Shown here: one piece after another, positions 1-8,302 of the stretch
Layout of the letters: each line of letters opens with the position of its first letter
Numbering within the stretch: position 1 is the stretch's first letter
Origin: Bacillus proteolyticus
Lineage (GTDB): Bacteria > Bacillota > Bacilli > Bacillales > Bacillaceae_G
NCBI RefSeq assembly: GCF_001884065.1
Contig: NZ_MACH01000127.1
Span: 62,001-126,000, forward strand
Direction: 5' to 3'
DNA: 64,000 nt
The notes under the pieces: model-generated
The model's input: the letters and a program-made list of their open reading frames with translations, nothing else
Told to the model about the DNA's origin: nothing
Database searches by the model: none
Position numbers and translations under genes: made by a program

Positions 1-6
1 TTTCAT
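1..6 (-). CDS. Start of a gene that leaves the window
   Basis: A ribosome-binding site (GAGGAGGG, minus strand, about positions 13-20) lies a few bases upstream of ATG-AAA on the minus strand, with the ATG at 6-4. Only two codons are inside the window, so the product cannot be named. It diverges from the PadR gene and shares the intergenic region that holds the PadR operators. Confidence 0.4.
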
Positions 7-70
7 ATGCTTCCCTCCTCTCGTTAGTATGGGAAACAAAGTAAAATTAACACAGATTAAAGTTTTCCAC

Positions 71-139
71 TTCAGTAACTTGCGTTGCAAGTTACTGAAT
101 GTTATAATTTGGATATCAGCTACCTTGCAACGCAAGTTA
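71..139. promoter_or_regulatory. Two PadR-type operators
   Basis: Site one (71-99) is a perfect inverted repeat with 13-base arms, TTCAGTAACTTGC, around GTT. Site two (121-139) repeats the core TAACTTGC-N3-GCAAGTTA with one mismatch. They sit directly before the PadR gene, and site one covers its promoter, so autorepression is the simplest reading. The minus-strand gene starting at position 6 may be controlled as well. The palindromes are seen; the binding protein is inferred. Confidence 0.75.
80..108 (+). promoter_or_regulatory. Sigma-A-like promoter of the PadR operon
   Basis: TTGCGT at 80-85 and TATAAT at 103-108 are separated by 17 bases. The -35 box lies inside the first operator palindrome, which suits repression by occlusion. 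Confidence 0.65.
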
Positions 140-162
140 CCTGGATAAAAGGTGGTGAAATC

Positions 163-480
163 ATGCACAGCCAAATGTTAAAAGGTGTACTAGAAGGGTG
201 TATTCTATACATCATTTCACAAGAAGAAGTGTACGGATATGAACTGAGTACAAAATTAAATAAACATGGCTTTACATTCGTAAGCGAAGGAAGCATATAT
301 CCGTTATTGTTACGTATGCAAAAAGAGAAACTTATTGAAGGTACATTAAAGGCTTCCTCTCTTGGACCGAAGCGAAAATATTATCACGTAACTGATAAGG
401 GATTAGAACAACTTGAAGAATTTAAGCAAAGCTGGGGAATGGTTTCAACGACGGTAAACAATTTATTACAAGGGGAGTGA
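163..480 (+). CDS. PadR-family transcriptional repressor
   Basis: A 105-residue protein with the short PadR winged-helix fold: it begins MHSQMLKGVLEGCILY, then has YGYELSTKLN, the wing segment EGSIYPLLLRMQKEKLI, and GPKRKYYHVTDKG, all typical of PadR-type regulators. The ATG at 163 is chosen over an upstream in-frame ATG at 85 because AAGGTGGTG precedes it at normal distance and homologues start here. It is followed within a few bases by two paralogous membrane-protein genes, a common arrangement in which PadR controls a membrane-stress module. The effector is unknown. Two palindromes upstream are probably its operators. Confidence 0.88.
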   Translation: MHSQMLKGVLEGCILYIISQEEVYGYELSTKLNKHGFTFVSEGSIYPLLLRMQKEKLIEGTLKASSLGPKRKYYHVTDKGLEQLEEFKQSWGMVSTTVNNLLQGE

Positions 481-485
481 TAGGG

Positions 486-1172
486 ATGAAGGCGAAGGAT
501 TTAATTGAACTCAATAACCAAAAGCGTAAATTATTAACTACAGAAAATGAAAGCGCCTATAGTGACATGTTAATATACATCCGCTTGGCTAAAGTGCCAG
601 AATACCATGCGGAAGAACTGCTAATTGAAATTCTAGATCACCTTATTGAAGCGCAGCAAGAAGAAAAAACTGCTTATGATATTTTCGGCGACGACTTACA
701 GGCATACTGTGACGAACTAATTGCTGCCCTACCGAAGCCAAGTTTATGGGAACAATTATCGATTCCTTTATTTATAACTAGTTATTTGTTAGCAATATAC
801 TTTGCAATTTCTTCCGTAATTGCATTGGTATTCCCTTTATTTTCAAATGAAACCCGTTTTAAATTTGTACACATTGATTTCATTTATCTGCTTGCATTTA
901 TACTGTCCATACATCTCATCATACGTTTTGTCTTTGACTTTATTAACACTGACTTATTTAAAAATAAAACAACTATTTGGAGGCACATAGGAAGTTTTTT
1001 AATACGCCATAGCCTATGGGTACTATTAATCGGTATTTCCTTTTTATTTATTAAACAGCCCTATACTACATTACAAATCTCACCTTGGATCGGCACTTTA
1101 CTGGCCATCTCTTGCTATGTACTATATAAACTCTTCTACAAAAAAGAATATTTAGACTTTAAAAAGGAGTAA
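486..1172 (+). CDS. HAAS/DUF1700-like four-helix membrane protein
   Basis: A 228-residue protein with a soluble N-terminal domain of about 80 residues (ELNNQKRKLLTTENESAY, then LLIEILDHLIEAQ and AYDIFGDDLQAYCDELI) and four predicted transmembrane helices. The N-terminal part resembles the HAAS/DUF1700 domains often encoded next to PadR regulators; this is recalled, not searched. The start is ATG 486, just after the PadR stop, with GGGGAGTG upstream. It is the first of two tandem paralogues and probably co-transcribed with padR. Function unknown. Confidence 0.75.
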   Translation: MKAKDLIELNNQKRKLLTTENESAYSDMLIYIRLAKVPEYHAEELLIEILDHLIEAQQEEKTAYDIFGDDLQAYCDELIAALPKPSLWEQLSIPLFITSYLLAIYFAISSVIALVFPLFSNETRFKFVHIDFIYLLAFILSIHLIIRFVFDFINTDLFKNKTTIWRHIGSFLIRHSLWVLLIGISFLFIKQPYTTLQISPWIGTLLAISCYVLYKLFYKKEYLDFKKE

Positions 1173-1176
1173 CGAT

Positions 1177-1848
1177 ATGATGACTGAAAAAGAAATGGTT
1201 AAGTTAAACAATGAAAAGAGAGAGTTATTAACAGCTGAAAACGAAGCTGCTTATGGTGATATGCTTATTTATTTACGCCTTACTAGCGTTCCACAAAAAC
1301 AAATGGAAGAATTACTTCTAGAAATATTGGATCATCTTTTAGAAGCGCAAGAATACGGTAAAACTGCACATGATATTTTCGGAGAGGATTTAAAAGCTTA
1401 CTGCGATGAATTAATTAACTCTTCGGAACATCAAAACTCTTTCCAACAAGCTGCTGTTATTGGGTTTGCAGTTAGTTTATTATTAGCTGTTCAAATTGGA
1501 TACGATACATTCACTACTCTTATACAAAAACTATTTTCAAATACAAATACTTCAGGAATTCCATTTAGTATTCCTGGAACAATATTATCTGCTATCGTTT
1601 TAACAATTGGTGCTTTCATAACTTTTTCTTTATTTAGACGTTTCTCTTTTACAATATTAGTTTCCTGGAAACAAAAAGCACTCCTCTTATTATCAGTATT
1701 TATACCTTTTGTCTTATCAGTTTTTGCAAATGTATTTTTCAAAACACAACCATACTTTTTTTATAATTTGTCTATTTTGCAAGGTGCTCTTATTACACTT
1801 TTTTTTTATATTCTGTACAAATTTTTATATAAAACATCTAAATTTTAA
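1177..1848 (+). CDS. Paralogue of the preceding membrane protein
   Basis: A 223-residue protein whose first 85 residues closely repeat the preceding protein (KLNNEKRELLTAENEAAYG, LLLEILDHLLEAQ, AHDIFGEDLKAYCDELI), while the four-helix membrane part has diverged. This is a tandem duplication with a conserved soluble domain. The gene starts 4 bases after its neighbour stops, has AAGGAG upstream and ends at a terminator, so it closes the padR operon. Function unknown; the two products may work as a pair. Confidence 0.75.
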   Translation: MMTEKEMVKLNNEKRELLTAENEAAYGDMLIYLRLTSVPQKQMEELLLEILDHLLEAQEYGKTAHDIFGEDLKAYCDELINSSEHQNSFQQAAVIGFAVSLLLAVQIGYDTFTTLIQKLFSNTNTSGIPFSIPGTILSAIVLTIGAFITFSLFRRFSFTILVSWKQKALLLLSVFIPFVLSVFANVFFKTQPYFFYNLSILQGALITLFFYILYKFLYKTSKF

Positions 1849-1872
1849 CAGCCTTTCAAAAGGCTGTTTTTC
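1847..1872 (+). terminator. Rho-independent terminator of the padR operon
   Basis: ACAGCCTTT and AAAGGCTGT form a hairpin followed by a T run, immediately after the stop codon. Confidence 0.8.
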
Positions 1873-1945
1873 TTCTGTCTAATTTTACAAATTGAAAAAT
1901 TTCATAAAGAAAATAAGAAAAATGCAAAATAATTAAAGTTAATTG

Positions 1946-1975
1946 TTGACGTGATGCTTTTATTATCGGTATCAT
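1946..1975 (+). promoter_or_regulatory. Candidate promoter for the gene at 2049
   Basis: TTGACG (1946-1951) and TATCAT (1970-1975) are 18 bases apart, leaving a leader of about 70 bases before the ATG at 2049. Confidence 0.45.
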
Positions 1976-2048
1976 AAATCTTCGTGAGCAATTATTTTTC
2001 GTTATACGATTTTTTTATTATTACTGAATTTTTGAGAGGAGAAATTTG

Positions 2049-2891
2049 ATGTCAGTTAAGAAGAAAACGCAAGTACGCACCGGCAAAATGGTACGTGAAC
2101 TAATGTTAGCAGACGAAGATGTAAATGCTTCGCTAATTATGGTATATAGTGAAAACGGTGTAAACGCAGAAATTAAAATCGAGGGCTTAACGCCAAAATG
2201 TAACGAAGAATTATTTTTGAGCGGAAACGTGGATTGGAACAAGAGTGTTATTTATAAAATTGTTGATTTCACTGGGAACGCTGAGGTTGGTAAAGTTACA
2301 TTAACAGCGATGAACAAAAACAATGTTTCTCTAGAAGTTGAACGCGTTATGTGGAGCAAAGAAAATAAAGAAGCTGCTGAGCAAGAAGAAACAGTTGTAG
2401 AAGCTACTCCGAAAAAAGAAGTAGTTGTAGAAGCTCCAAAAGCAGTTACACCAGCTACAAAGCCTGTTACGCGAGTAGAAACACCTGCTGCAGCACCTAA
2501 ACCTACTCCGGTACCAACGCCGAAGCCAGTAAGTGTTGAAGCAGCTGTAGAATTATCTACTCCAGCACCTGTGAAAAAAACAGTACCTACTCCAGTTAAA
2601 AAGCAAGAGACAGCTCCGGTTACTCCTGCAAAACCGAAGCAACCTGCTTTGACTGAAACAAATACAAAACTACAAGAAAATTATGTTAAACTTGTGAAAA
2701 AGACAATTGAAGTTTGTCAAGATTACGAGCTTGGCATCGACATAGATGATTCTATTGAAGGATTAAAAGAAGAGCTACAAAGCCAAGGTATTAGCGTTAC
2801 ATTCGACAAAGAAATTATGGACGTTGTAAATCGCCTTCGTTCTTTACAAGATAAAGGAATCAAAGTAGAAAAAGTACTTAATTTACTATAA
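2049..2891 (+). CDS. Unknown protein with a Pro/Ala/Thr/Lys-rich linker
   Basis: A 280-residue protein not assigned to a known family. Residues 1-110 look like a compact folded domain, residues about 115-210 are a low-complexity linker rich in P, A, T, V, K and E with repeated KPxP/APxK patterns, and residues 210-280 are helical and charged. There is no signal peptide or membrane helix. ATG 2049 follows GAGAGGAG at good spacing. It stands alone between two terminators, convergent with lipM. The tether-like middle suggests a two-domain cytoplasmic protein. Confidence 0.7.
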   Translation: MSVKKKTQVRTGKMVRELMLADEDVNASLIMVYSENGVNAEIKIEGLTPKCNEELFLSGNVDWNKSVIYKIVDFTGNAEVGKVTLTAMNKNNVSLEVERVMWSKENKEAAEQEETVVEATPKKEVVVEAPKAVTPATKPVTRVETPAAAPKPTPVPTPKPVSVEAAVELSTPAPVKKTVPTPVKKQETAPVTPAKPKQPALTETNTKLQENYVKLVKKTIEVCQDYELGIDIDDSIEGLKEELQSQGISVTFDKEIMDVVNRLRSLQDKGIKVEKVLNLL

Positions 2892-2895
2892 AAAT

Positions 2896-2928
2896 AAGGA
2901 GATGGCGGTCGCCATCTCCTTATTTTTT
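2896..2928. terminator. Bidirectional terminator
   Basis: A perfect hairpin with 11- to 12-base arms (AAGGAGATGGC and its complement) ends in a T run on the plus strand and overlaps the lipM stop codon, so it serves both convergent genes. Confidence 0.85.
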
Positions 2929-3756
2929 ATAATTCCATTCGTTACTTTCATACTTCTCTTTTGCTAATGTTTGAACTTCATGAAGCTGTTCTTCTGTTAG
3001 TTCATACGGAACAAGCTCTATATCTAATCCTTTTTCAAATCCAGTTTCAAACGCTTTAATTAACTGTTCAATCGTAAATGTACGATCTGTTAATTCATTA
3101 ATCGCTACCGCTTTAGAAGAAAACATATTTTTCATACGCTCTTTTACACGTTCATTCGGGAATAAAAATAGATCGTATAACTCATCTAAATCTATTTCTA
3201 ACGGAATCGAACCGTGCTGTAAAATAACACCTTTTTGACGTGTTTGAGCACTACCTGCGATTTTTCTTCCTTCAACTACAATTTCATACCAAGATGGTGC
3301 ATCAAAACATACTCCTGAACGCGGATTTTTTAAATTCTCACGATCCTCTTCTGTTTTCGGAACTGCATAATACGCTTCTAATCCTAATGCCTTAAAACCG
3401 TCTAATAACCCTTGTGAAATAACGCGATACGCTTCTGTAACTGTTTTTGGCATATTTGGATGATCTTCAGACACAATAACACTGTACGTTAATTCTTTAT
3501 CATGTAATACACCCCTGCCGCCTGTTTGACGACGAACGAAACCATATTCTTTTTCGTTAACTACATCCATATTAATGTCTTTTTCAACACGCTGAAAATA
3601 CCCAACTGTTAATGTCGGCACTTCCCATTCATAAAAACGAATTGTTGGCGACATTTTCTTTTCACTTTGCCAATTTAATAAACATTCATCTAACGCCATA
3701 TTAAATGCTGGTGAACATTGACCAGAGTTAATATAACACCATTTTTCTTTTCCCAT
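2920..3756 (-). CDS. lipM: Octanoyl-[GcvH]:protein N-octanoyltransferase LipM
   Basis: A 278-residue protein matching Bacillus LipM (YqhM), which moves octanoate from acyl carrier protein to GcvH to start lipoate synthesis. Visible hallmarks are the [12 protein letters not shown] segment and the catalytic-cysteine loop [15 protein letters not shown]. Starting at ATG 3756 (MGKEKW) puts the cysteine at residue 150, as in B. subtilis LipM; the GAGGTG ribosome site lies within the first codons of a four-residue-longer frame, which argues against that longer start. The glycine cleavage genes nearby use the lipoylated product. Confidence 0.95.
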   Translation of the reverse strand: MGKEKWCYINSGQCSPAFNMALDECLLNWQSEKKMSPTIRFYEWEVPTLTVGYFQRVEKDINMDVVNEKEYGFVRRQTGGRGVLHDKELTYSVIVSEDHPNMPKTVTEAYRVISQGLLDGFKALGLEAYYAVPKTEEDRENLKNPRSGVCFDAPSWYEIVVEGRKIAGSAQTRQKGVILQHGSIPLEIDLDELYDLFLFPNERVKERMKNMFSSKAVAINELTDRTFTIEQLIKAFETGFEKGLDIELVPYELTEEQLHEVQTLAKEKYESNEWNYKK

Positions 3757-3860
3757 CCTGCACCTCATATAACCAATTATTTTTCACATTCTCTAGTCTA
3801 CCAAATTCGACAAAATTTGTGAAAGAATACGAAATTTCTTCTTATATGCGAATGAATCTG

Positions 3861-3888
3861 TTGCATAAATACATATGGGCATTATAAT
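3861..3888 (+). promoter_or_regulatory. Candidate promoter of yqhL
   Basis: TTGCAT (3861-3866) and TATAAT (3883-3888) are 16 bases apart, about 40 bases upstream of the yqhL GTG. Confidence 0.55.
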
Positions 3889-3926
3889 ATTGAAAGTAGG
3901 ATTAGAAAAAAGGGAGCGATAGCATC

Positions 3927-4310
3927 GTGTCAACAAACTTGATTATTATACTAGCCGCAATTGCAGCATTCATTGGCTACACTGTATGGATGTATTTCTA
4001 TCAGAAGAAATTAATTAAAACACTTTCAGAAGAAGAATTTCGCGCTGGCTACCGTAAAGCACAGCTTATCGATATTCGCGAAGCAGATGAATTTAACGCG
4101 GGACATATTTTAGGTGCGCGTAACATTCCATTATCACAAATTCGCCTTCGCTACAAAGAACTTCGCGAAGATCAACCTGTTTATTTATATTGCCAAAGCG
4201 GATTCCGTACAGGTCGTGCAGCTCAATACTTAAAGAAACAAGGCTACAAAGATTTCTACCAATTAAAAGGTGGATTTAAATCTTGGTCAGGCAAAATTAA
4301 AAAGAAATAA
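3927..4310 (+). CDS. yqhL: Membrane-anchored rhodanese-like protein YqhL
   Basis: A 127-residue protein with one N-terminal transmembrane helix (LIIILAAIAAFIGYTVW) and a single rhodanese domain. The active-site loop is YLYCQSGFRTGRAA, with the catalytic cysteine and CX4R form of a sulfurtransferase. It matches Bacillus YqhL in length and in position beside lipM. GTG at 3927 is chosen as start because it precedes the hydrophobic helix and AGGGAG lies upstream. It probably handles sulfane sulfur at the inner membrane face; its partner is not visible. Confidence 0.9.
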   Translation: MSTNLIIILAAIAAFIGYTVWMYFYQKKLIKTLSEEEFRAGYRKAQLIDIREADEFNAGHILGARNIPLSQIRLRYKELREDQPVYLYCQSGFRTGRAAQYLKKQGYKDFYQLKGGFKSWSGKIKKK

Positions 4311-4318
4311 CATACAAA

Positions 4319-4347
4319 AACTAGCTGTATAATTCAGCTAGTTTTTT
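4319..4347. terminator. Terminator between yqhL and the lipoprotein gene
   Basis: AACTAGCTG and CAGCTAGTT flank a 7-base loop, followed by a T run on the plus strand; the convergent gene ends at the same place. Confidence 0.8.
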
Positions 4348-4907
4348 CATTCCATATTGTTCGCAATGTACAGTAGATTTTGTTTAATCACATCTTCATC
4401 TTTCTCATCTACATTACGATATAATAGCTGATATTCAATCCCCTTCTCTTTCCATATAAGCGTAGCAAATTCGTCCCCTCGCTCGTAATCATCCTTATTT
4501 TTAAAATAAGCAGGCGCTCCATTATTCAATTTCATTTGTTCTTGAAATCGATTCTCTTCTACGAGGTATGGAAAACTGTAAGAAAAGTTGGCCACTGTTA
4601 ATTCTATATAATCATGCCTTTCTTTCTCTTGTTGCTTATATTTAATCGTTAAGACAGCATTCTTCTTTCCCATCGTTCTTACCTCTCCATGCACATCACT
4701 CGTAATGTCATAAAGTAAAAACGTTGGAACTTTAAACTTCGCCGGAAAATATTTTGGAAGTTCCTTTAGCGGAATCGGATCAGTAACACGGTCCTTAGCC
4801 GCTCCTATTGTTCCCACAAATGTTTTTTCTTCTTGCATTGTTTGCTGAAATGAACATGAGCTAAGTAATACACTAGAAAACACGAAACAAACGATTCCTT
4901 TTTTCAA
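4347..4907 (-). CDS. Putative lipoprotein
   Basis: A 186-residue protein beginning with a lipoprotein signal peptide, MKKGIVCFVFSSVLLSSC, with lipobox LSSC and the modified Cys at residue 18. The mature part is charged, has no recognised domain and includes a run PIPLKELPKYFPAKFKVPTF. It is probably anchored on the outer face of the membrane. It is transcribed alone, convergent with yqhL. Function unknown. Confidence 0.75.
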   Translation of the reverse strand: MKKGIVCFVFSSVLLSSCSFQQTMQEEKTFVGTIGAAKDRVTDPIPLKELPKYFPAKFKVPTFLLYDITSDVHGEVRTMGKKNAVLTIKYKQQEKERHDYIELTVANFSYSFPYLVEENRFQEQMKLNNGAPAYFKNKDDYERGDEFATLIWKEKGIEYQLLYRNVDEKDEDVIKQNLLYIANNME

Positions 4908-4941
4908 TTTGTTTCCGCCCTTTCATACCGCTCTCTTAACG

Positions 4942-4977
4942 AACGAAGCGTTTATACTCTCTTCTATTCGCTTCGTT
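4942..4977. repeat. Inverted repeat upstream of the lipoprotein gene
   Basis: AACGAAGCG (4942-4950) and CGCTTCGTT (4969-4977) are perfect inverted copies separated by 18 bases, 35 bases upstream of the lipoprotein start. It could be an operator or a leader hairpin. Confidence 0.5.
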
Positions 4978-5126
4978 ATGAAACGCCTCCTCCGAAAACT
5001 TTCCACGTTATTCTCACACATTTTGACAAAACTTCTTTGCATACATACAAAAAAAGACCCCGCTACTCTCACGCCCAAATAAAAAGGTTACGCGAATAAC
5101 AGAAGTCATGTTTATAACATAGTTTG

Positions 5127-5140
5127 TGAAAAGCTTTTCA
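5127..5140. promoter_or_regulatory. LacI-type operator
   Basis: TGAAAAGCTTTTCA is a perfect 14-base palindrome with the central symmetry favoured by LacI-family repressors. It lies 60 bases before the LacI-type gene, and TATAAT (5175-5180) is downstream, so autoregulation is likely. Confidence 0.6.
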
Positions 5141-5179
5141 GGTCAAGATTTTTTCATTCTTATTATTTTCCCCTTATAA

Positions 5180-6178
<999 letters not shown>

Positions 6179-6182
6179 AAAG

Positions 6183-6208
6183 GAGCGTTACCTATAACGC
6201 TCTTTTTC
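6183..6208 (+). terminator. Terminator after the LacI-type gene
   Basis: GAGCGTTA and TAACGCTC form a hairpin with a 4-base loop followed by a T run. Confidence 0.8.
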
Positions 6209-6253
6209 AGCTTTTCCCCTATTGACTTTATATTTTCCATCTCATATAATAAA

Positions 6254-6269
6254 CCTAACGAACGGTAGG
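6254..6269. promoter_or_regulatory. TetR operator, copy 1
   Basis: CCTAACGAACGGTAGG lies just upstream of the TetR gene and matches 14 of 16 bases of a second copy at 6898-6913 before the efflux genes. The half sites are imperfectly inverted (CCTAAC/GGTAGG). Shared sites before regulator and pump genes argue for control of both by this TetR. Confidence 0.75.
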
Positions 6270-6281
6270 TAGGGGATGAAA

Positions 6282-6857
6282 ATGACAGCAAACCGCATTA
6301 AAGCTGTAGCACTTTCTCATTTCGCACGCTACGGCTACGAAGGAACTTCATTAGCAAATATTGCTCAAGAAGTTGGGATTAAAAAACCATCGATTTACGC
6401 ACACTTTAAAGGAAAAGAAGAGTTATACTTTACATGTTTAGAGGCTGCTCTTCAAAAAGATGTACAGAGCTTCACAGATGATATTGAAAAATTTTCAAAT
6501 TCGTCCACTGAAGAATTGCTCTTACATTTATTAAAAGGTTACGCAAAACGATTTGGTGAAAGTGAAGAATCAATGTTTTGGTTACGAACTTCTTATTTTC
6601 CGCCTGATGCATTTCGCGAACAAATTATTGATAAAGCAAATGTACACATTGAGAACGTTGGAAAACTTTTATTCCCTGTATTTAAAAGGGCAAGTGAGAA
6701 AGATGAGCTGCATAACATTGAAATAAAAGATGCCTTAGAGGCTTTTCTATGCTTACTTGACGGTCTTATGGTTGAACTACTATACGCAGGTTTAAATCGT
6801 TTTGAGACACGTTTAGACGCTTCTTGGAAAGTATTTTGGCGCGGACTTTCAAACTGA
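6282..6857 (+). CDS. TetR-family repressor of an SMR efflux pair
   Basis: A 191-residue protein with an N-terminal TetR helix-turn-helix (AVALSHFARYGYEGTSLANIAQEVGIKKPSIYAHFKGKEELY) and a helical ligand-binding domain. ATG 6282 is preferred to ATG 6276 because the AGGGG site then lies at a normal 6-base distance. Near-identical operators precede this gene and the adjacent SMR genes, which supports the role of drug-responsive local repressor. The inducer is unknown. Confidence 0.9.
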   Translation: MTANRIKAVALSHFARYGYEGTSLANIAQEVGIKKPSIYAHFKGKEELYFTCLEAALQKDVQSFTDDIEKFSNSSTEELLLHLLKGYAKRFGESEESMFWLRTSYFPPDAFREQIIDKANVHIENVGKLLFPVFKRASEKDELHNIEIKDALEAFLCLLDGLMVELLYAGLNRFETRLDASWKVFWRGLSN

Positions 6858-6887
6858 CGGATTGCTCCTTTGCAATGCGTCGTTTTT
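6855..6887 (+). terminator. Terminator between tetR and the SMR genes
   Basis: GACGGATTGC and GCAATGCGTC pair with one mismatch around TCCTTT, followed by a T run. The SMR genes therefore need a separate promoter or readthrough. Confidence 0.65.
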
Positions 6888-6897
6888 AAGCCCTTTA

Positions 6898-6913
6898 CCT
6901 AACGACTGGTAGG
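6898..6913. promoter_or_regulatory. TetR operator, copy 2
   Basis: CCTAACGACTGGTAGG, the second copy of the motif at 6254-6269, ends just before the ribosome-binding site of the first SMR gene. Confidence 0.75.
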
Positions 6914-6928
6914 AAGGAGAAATGACAT

Positions 6929-7261
6929 ATGGCATGGATTTATGTAATCTTAGCTGGTATTATTGAAATCTTTTGGGTAATTGGATTAAAACACGCAGAG
7001 GCACCACTTGAATGGGCTGGTGTTGCATTATTAATTACAATAAGTTTCGTTTTATTATTTAGAGCTTATAAAGATTTACCTGTCGGCACTGTATACGCAG
7101 TCTTTACAGGAATTGGAGCTGGCGGAATCGTTCTTACAGAGATTTTCATCTTCGGAGAACCTTTCTCTATTGTAAAAGTATTATTAATCGGTTTAATCTT
7201 CTTCGGAGTAATTGGCTTAAAACGAGTAACAGAAGAAAAAGAAGCGAAGGAGGCCGCATAA
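6929..7261 (+). CDS. ykkC: SMR multidrug efflux subunit, YkkC-like
   Basis: A 110-residue protein with four transmembrane helices and the SMR signature: a conserved Glu in helix 1 (GIIEIFWVIGLKHA) and PVGTVYAVFTGIG in helix 3. Sequence and charged tail closely follow B. subtilis YkkC. In that species YkkC and YkkD form a proton-coupled multidrug exporter that needs both subunits. Here it is followed one base later by a YkkD-like gene. AAGGAG precedes ATG 6929. Confidence 0.88.
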   Translation: MAWIYVILAGIIEIFWVIGLKHAEAPLEWAGVALLITISFVLLFRAYKDLPVGTVYAVFTGIGAGGIVLTEIFIFGEPFSIVKVLLIGLIFFGVIGLKRVTEEKEAKEAA

Positions 7262-7262
7262 A

Positions 7263-7577
7263 ATGGCTTGGGTATTTTTAATTCTAGCTGGTATTTGTGA
7301 AATTATTGGTGTACTCTTTATGAAAGTAGCCACTGAAAAGAAAGGCTGGGCACCAAAAGTTATTTTAATCGCTAACTTCGGCGTAAGCTTCTTCTTCTTA
7401 TCCCTTGCGATGGACACATTACCGATGGGAACTGCTTACGCAATTTGGACTGGAATCGGAACTGCCGGAAGTGCACTTCTAGGCATTCTTATTTTCCGCG
7501 AATCAGCGGATTGGCGTCGTCTTGCCTTCTTAAGCTGCATTCTATGCGGTGCTGTTGGCTTAAAACTATTAAGCTAA
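7263..7577 (+). CDS. ykkD: SMR multidrug efflux subunit, YkkD-like
   Basis: A 104-residue four-helix SMR protein with the helix-1 Glu (AGICEIIGVLFMKVA), PMGTAYAIWTGIGTAGSALLGILIF and a C-terminal CAVGLK-type motif as in B. subtilis YkkD. It starts one base after the ykkC stop and should be translated with it to form a heteromeric pump. Expression is probably controlled by the upstream TetR protein. Confidence 0.88.
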   Translation: MAWVFLILAGICEIIGVLFMKVATEKKGWAPKVILIANFGVSFFFLSLAMDTLPMGTAYAIWTGIGTAGSALLGILIFRESADWRRLAFLSCILCGAVGLKLLS

Positions 7578-7592
7578 CGTGAGGTGACTGTC

Positions 7593-7808
7593 ATGTGGAA
7601 AGAAAAAGGAAAACAGATGTTAGCATGGATCACACTCGGGATTATCATTCTATTGCAAATAAGTTTTCATATAATAGAATGGTTGTTTCATAAAGTATTA
7701 TCCATTCTTACATTCCTTCCTAACATGGCACTTGAATTTGCATCTATCGCTTGGTCAATTATTGCTTCCATTGCAATCGTGATTATATGGAGTATCGTCA
7801 AGCTATGA
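7593..7808 (+). CDS. Small two-helix membrane protein
   Basis: A 71-residue protein with two hydrophobic segments (AWITLGIIILLQISFHII and IAWSIIASIAIVIIWSIV) and a short loop. ATG 7593 with GAGGTG 6 bases upstream is the supported start. It follows the SMR pair by 15 bases and precedes a terminator, so it probably belongs to the same transcript. No family recognised; an accessory role in efflux is only a guess. Confidence 0.65.
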   Translation: MWKEKGKQMLAWITLGIIILLQISFHIIEWLFHKVLSILTFLPNMALEFASIAWSIIASIAIVIIWSIVKL

Positions 7809-7820
7809 AATAAGTTATTT

Positions 7821-7862
7821 AAAAAGGACAGTTCTTCTGAAAAAGAGTAACTGTCCTTTTTT
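7821..7862. terminator. Terminator of the SMR operon
   Basis: AAAAAGGACAGTT and AACTGTCCTTTTT form a long hairpin with A and T tracts on both sides; it can act in both directions. Confidence 0.85.
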
Positions 7863-7866
7863 ATAT

Positions 7867-8052
7867 TCATTCAGATTTTCTGTAGAAGTTTGATGCGATA
7901 AGACAAAGCAGACCAACTATGACAATACTTATACCAACCCCTTTATGCAAATTAGGAAATGGTGATGGTATATCTGAATAAAAATTTGATAACAAAAGAC
8001 CCAGTGAAAAAAACAATACCCCTATTCCAAATAACAATTTTCGTTTCCCCAT
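7867..8052 (-). CDS. Small membrane protein
   Basis: A 61-residue protein with two hydrophobic helices (LLFGIGVLFFSLGLLLSNFY and GVGISIVIVGLLCLIASNFY) joined by a short polar loop and ending KSE. The ribosome site GGAGGGGG lies 4 bases before ATG 8052. It is convergent with the SMR operon. No family recognised. Confidence 0.7.
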   Translation of the reverse strand: MGKRKLLFGIGVLFFSLGLLLSNFYSDIPSPFPNLHKGVGISIVIVGLLCLIASNFYRKSE

Positions 8053-8123
8053 TGTTCCCCCTCCAATTTTTTTTCATACACTCCTTTCTTTTGGACATAC
8101 TACCGAAAAAAGGAGTGAATCAT

Positions 8124-8273
8124 ATGCAAAATTCTATACATAAGCAAATCCTATTTTTATTTTTCCTCTTTCTCATTCTCGTTATCGTTTTCAGCTTTAT
8201 ATTACATACTCCGAAAGATGTGCCAAGTAACGTTTCCGTTTATAAACTATTGCTCTCGTATTGCCGTTATTGA
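8124..8273 (+). CDS. Small single-helix membrane peptide
   Basis: A 49-residue peptide, one long hydrophobic helix (ILFLFFLFLILVIVFSFIL) after eight polar residues, then a short tail HTPKDVPSNVSVYKLL. AAGGAGTG precedes ATG 8124 and a terminator follows the stop, so it looks like a complete small gene. Function unknown. Confidence 0.55.
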   Translation: MQNSIHKQILFLFFLFLILVIVFSFILHTPKDVPSNVSVYKLLLSYCRY

Positions 8274-8275
8274 AG

Positions 8276-8302
8276 AAGGTGCCTTTTATGAGGCACCTTT
8301 TA
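8276..8302. terminator. Bidirectional terminator
   Basis: AAGGTGCC and GGCACCTT around TTTTATGA, with T/A runs on both sides, between the small peptide gene and the convergent ABC operon. Confidence 0.8.

Noticed and set aside
1491-1742. Minus-strand frame within the second HAAS-like gene
   Set aside because: A shadow of the coding strand without ribosome site; many similar antisense frames in the window were dismissed on the same ground.
6914-6928. Guanidine-I riboswitch before the YkkC-like gene
   Set aside because: There is no space for the aptamer between the tetR terminator and the gene.
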